A stretch of 64,000 bases of DNA. Source: Rhizobiales bacterium dw_265 (GTDB lineage: Bacteria; Pseudomonadota; Alphaproteobacteria; Micropepsales; Micropepsaceae). The position numbers were made by a program, and so were the translations under genes. Numbering within the stretch: position 1 is the first letter of the stretch; each line of letters starts with the position of its first letter. The stretch spans positions 1 through 64,000 of the forward strand of contig JAAVUU010000006.1 of assembly GCA_018449595.1 (NCBI GenBank), in the 5' to 3' direction. Positions 61,715-64,000 of the stretch are shown piece by piece. Below the pieces are notes generated by a model. It did not search any database, was not told the origin of the DNA, and saw nothing but the letters and a program-made list of their open reading frames with translations.

Positions 61715-64000
61715 TCGGCGGGCCCAGGTTGTGGATCGGCGCCGAGATTGCCGTCATGGTGACGGGCGCGGCGGCGCTCGCGCCATTCGCGGATGTCGCG
61801 GCCGGCCCTGTCGAAATAGATATAGATGACCGGCGTGGTGAACAGGGTCAGCAACTGGCTGACCAGCAGGCCGCCGACGATGGAGATGCCCAAGGGATGG
61901 CGCAGTTCCGAGCCCATGCCCGAACCCAGCATCAGCGGCAGGGCGCCGAACAGGGCCGCCACCGTGGTCATCATGATGGGACGGAAGCGCAGCAGCGCCG
62001 CCTGGTGGATCGCCTCTTCGGGGCTCTTGCCTTCGTTGCGCTCGGCCTCCAGCGCGAAGTCGATCATCATGATGGCGTTCTTCTTGACGATGCCGATCAA
62101 GAGGATGATGCCGATGATGGAGACGATGTTGAGGTCATGGCCGGTGACGATCAGCGCCAGCAGCGCCCCCACGCCCGCCGACGGCAGGGTGGACAGAATG
62201 GTCACCGGATGGATGAAGCTCTCGTACAGCACGCCCAGCACGATATAGACGGTGACCAGCGCCGCCAGGATCAGCAGCACTTCGCTGGACAGCGAATTCT
62301 GGAACGACAAAGCCGAGCCCTCGAACTGCGAGGTGATGCTGCTGGGCATGCCGGCATCCTTCTGGGCCTGGCCGATGGCGTCGACGGCCGAGCCCAGGGA
62401 ATAACCCGGCGCCAGGTCGAAGGAGAAGGTGGCGGAGGGGAATTGCGACAGGTGATCCACTTCCAGCGGCGTCGGGCGTTCCTCGACCCTGGCGATGGCC
62501 GACAGCGGCACCTGGCCGCCGCCCGCCGACGGCAGGTAGATATCCTGCAGCGAACGCACCGAATTCTGCAGGTTGGGATCGGCTTCCAGGACCACGCGAT
62601 ACTGGTTGGACTGGGTGAAGATGGTCGAAATCTGGCGCTGGCCGAAGCTGTCATACAGCGCATTGTCGATGGTGGCGGCGGTGATGCCGAAGCGGGCGGC
62701 GGTGTCGCGGTCCACCACCAGATAGGCCGAAAGGCCCTGGTCCAGATAGGAGGTGGAGACATTGCGCACCGCCTTGGTGTTCTTGAGCTGGCTGAGCAGC
62801 TTGGGCACGAACTGGTTGAGCGCGGGATTGGTCGCGGCCTGCAGCACGAACTGGTACTGGGCGCGGCTGATGACCGAATCGATGGTCAGGTCCTGCACCG
62901 GCTGCAGGTAGAAGGTGATGCCCGGCACGCTGTGGGCATAGTCCGCCAGCCGGTCGATCACGGTGGTGACGCCGTCGCGGTCCTCCTTGGACTTGAGGTT
63001 GATCAGGAAGCGGCCGCTGTTCATGGTGGTGTTGGTGCCGTCCACGCCGATGAAGCTGGAGAGGCTGGCGACATCGGGGTCCTGCAGGATCTTGTCCGCC
63101 AGCTGCTGCTGGCGCTGGGCCATGGCGTCGAAGGAGACGGTGGGCCCGGCCTCGGTGATGGCCTGGATGAAGCCGGTGTCCTGCAGCGGGAAGAAGCCCT
63201 TGGGGATGCCGACATACATCGCCACCGTCAGCACCAGGGTGCCGATCGCCACCAGCAGGGTGAATCTCTGGTGTTTCAGCACCCAGATCAGCAGCCGGTC
63301 ATATTCGCCCACCAGCCACTCATAGAAATGCTCGATCTTCCTCTGGATGCCGCTTTCGCGCTTCTGGTCTTCGGCATGGCTGCGCAGCAGCTTGGCGCAC
63401 AGCATCGGCACCAGGGTCAAGGACACCACCGCCGAGATCAGGATGGTGACCGCCAGGGTCACGGCGAATTCGCGGAACAGCCGCCCCACCACTTCCTGCA
63501 TGAACAGCAGCGGGATCAGCACCGCGATCAGCGACACGGTCAGGGACACGATGGTGAAGCCGATTTCGCCGGCGCCCTTCATGGCGGCGTTGTAGGGCGT
63601 CTCGCCCTTTTCGATATAGCGGGTGATGTTCTCGATCATCACGATGGCGTCGTCCACCACGAAGCCGGCGGAAATGGTCAGCGCCATCAGCGACAGGTTG
63701 TTGAGCGAATAGCCCAGCAGGTACATGGCGGCGAAGGTGCCGACGATGGAGAGCGGCACCGACAGCGAGGGAATGAAGGTGGCGGGCAGCGATCCCAGGA
63801 AGGCGTAGATCACCAGCACCACCAGCGCCACGGACAGGACCAGTTCGAACTCCACGTCCGAGACGCTGGCGCGGATGGTCTCGGTGCGGTCGGTCAAGGT
63901 CTTGACGTCCACCGACGCCGGCAGGCCGGCCTGGATCTGCGGCAGCAGCTCCTTGATCGAATCCACCACGGCGATGACATTGGCGCCGGGCTGGCGCTGG
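61711..64000 (-). CDS. mdtB: RND multidrug efflux permease, MdtB-like (5' end outside the window)
   Basis: The C-terminal 763 or so residues of an RND permease; the frame is still open at the window edge ([20 protein letters not shown]). Seen are the proton relay segment [20 protein letters not shown], the porter domain ([54 protein letters not shown]) and the C-terminal [20 protein letters not shown] and [20 protein letters not shown]. It is paired with the MdtC-like gene by a four-base overlap. The upstream adaptor gene (mdtA) would lie beyond 64000. Confidence 0.92.
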   Translation of the reverse strand, partial: QRQPGANVIAVVDSIKELLPQIQAGLPASVDVKTLTDRTETIRASVSDVEFELVLSVALVVLVIYAFLGSLPATFIPSLSVPLSIVGTFAAMYLLGYSLNNLSLMALTISAGFVVDDAIVMIENITRYIEKGETPYNAAMKGAGEIGFTIVSLTVSLIAVLIPLLFMQEVVGRLFREFAVTLAVTILISAVVSLTLVPMLCAKLLRSHAEDQKRESGIQRKIEHFYEWLVGEYDRLLIWVLKHQRFTLLVAIGTLVLTVAMYVGIPKGFFPLQDTGFIQAITEAGPTVSFDAMAQRQQQLADKILQDPDVASLSSFIGVDGTNTTMNSGRFLINLKSKEDRDGVTTVIDRLADYAHSVPGITFYLQPVQDLTIDSVISRAQYQFVLQAATNPALNQFVPKLLSQLKNTKAVRNVSTSYLDQGLSAYLVVDRDTAARFGITAATIDNALYDSFGQRQISTIFTQSNQYRVVLEADPNLQNSVRSLQDIYLPSAGGGQVPLSAIARVEERPTPLEVDHLSQFPSATFSFDLAPGYSLGSAVDAIGQAQKDAGMPSSITSQFEGSALSFQNSLSSEVLLILAALVTVYIVLGVLYESFIHPVTILSTLPSAGVGALLALIVTGHDLNIVSIIGIILLIGIVKKNAIMMIDFALEAERNEGKSPEEAIHQAALLRFRPIMMTTVAALFGALPLMLGSGMGSELRHPLGISIVGGLLVSQLLTLFTTPVIYIYFDRAGRDIREWRERRRARHHDGNLGADPQPGPAE

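Noticed and set aside
59219..61762. An 847-codon frame on the plus strand opposite the MdtC-like gene
   Set aside because: Same type of antisense shadow ([16 protein letters not shown] composition); the permease on the minus strand has all family motifs.

Overview
The window is GC-rich (about 65 %) and coding-dense. Its gene content fits a free-living, TonB-receptor-rich alphaproteobacterium: periplasmic glucan synthesis by OpgG/OpgH, a CysTWA sulfate importer under an Rrf2 regulator, DUF6655 and DUF6356 proteins, and an integrase remnant of rhizobial type. A Rhizomicrobium/Micropepsaceae-like or Caulobacterales-like host is my guess from style, not something proved by the sequence. No rRNA or tRNA gene was recognised.

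Layout. (1) 1-210: remnants, including a type I methylase fragment. (2) 216-13843, all minus strand: a CHRD protein, a quinohemoprotein dehydrogenase with an N-terminal cytochrome c, a protein with a duplicated WLDCYY module, two Fe(II)/2-oxoglutarate oxygenases (PiuC type and TPR-fused), acetaldehyde dehydrogenase plus 4-hydroxy-2-oxovalerate aldolase, an IclR regulator, a TonB-dependent receptor and two paralogous exported beta-propeller proteins. This reads as uptake and oxidation of an aromatic or similar compound ending in pyruvate and acetyl-CoA. (3) 13844-14462: gene-poor stretch with an integrase remnant and a hairpin repeat. (4) 14463-23962: a two-partner secretion system, TpsB then a 2569-residue TpsA with MBG/YDG repeats. 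(5) 24210-28252: small exported proteins, a single-domain response regulator, a histidine kinase remnant, and two frameshifted genes (TPR-glycosyltransferase and methyltransferase). (6) 28285-31647: exported quinoprotein dehydrogenase, exported mannonate-dehydratase-like protein and a DUF6356 protein, next to a divergent Lrp regulator. (7) 32264-36162: opgH and opgG, divergent. (8) 36818-37966: a structured non-coding stretch and two small secreted proteins. (9) 38169-39752: flavoprotein. (10) 39947-46840: a sulfate-starvation locus (rrf2, porin, two sulfate-binding proteins, cysT, cysW, cysA). (11) 47056-52041: RND pump, adaptor and FKBP. (12) 52102-58240: second TonB receptor, SDR, membrane protein, MlaA. 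(13) 58295-64000: two RND permeases of MdtB/MdtC type, the upstream one running off the window.

The least explained items are the WLDCYY-repeat protein inside the quinohemoprotein/PiuC operon, the multi-hairpin RNA candidate at 36912-37230, a TpsB that lacks the usual VRGY-type tip motif while its TpsA ends in a cysteine pair, and a hairpin repeat found at the broken end of two separate pseudogenes.
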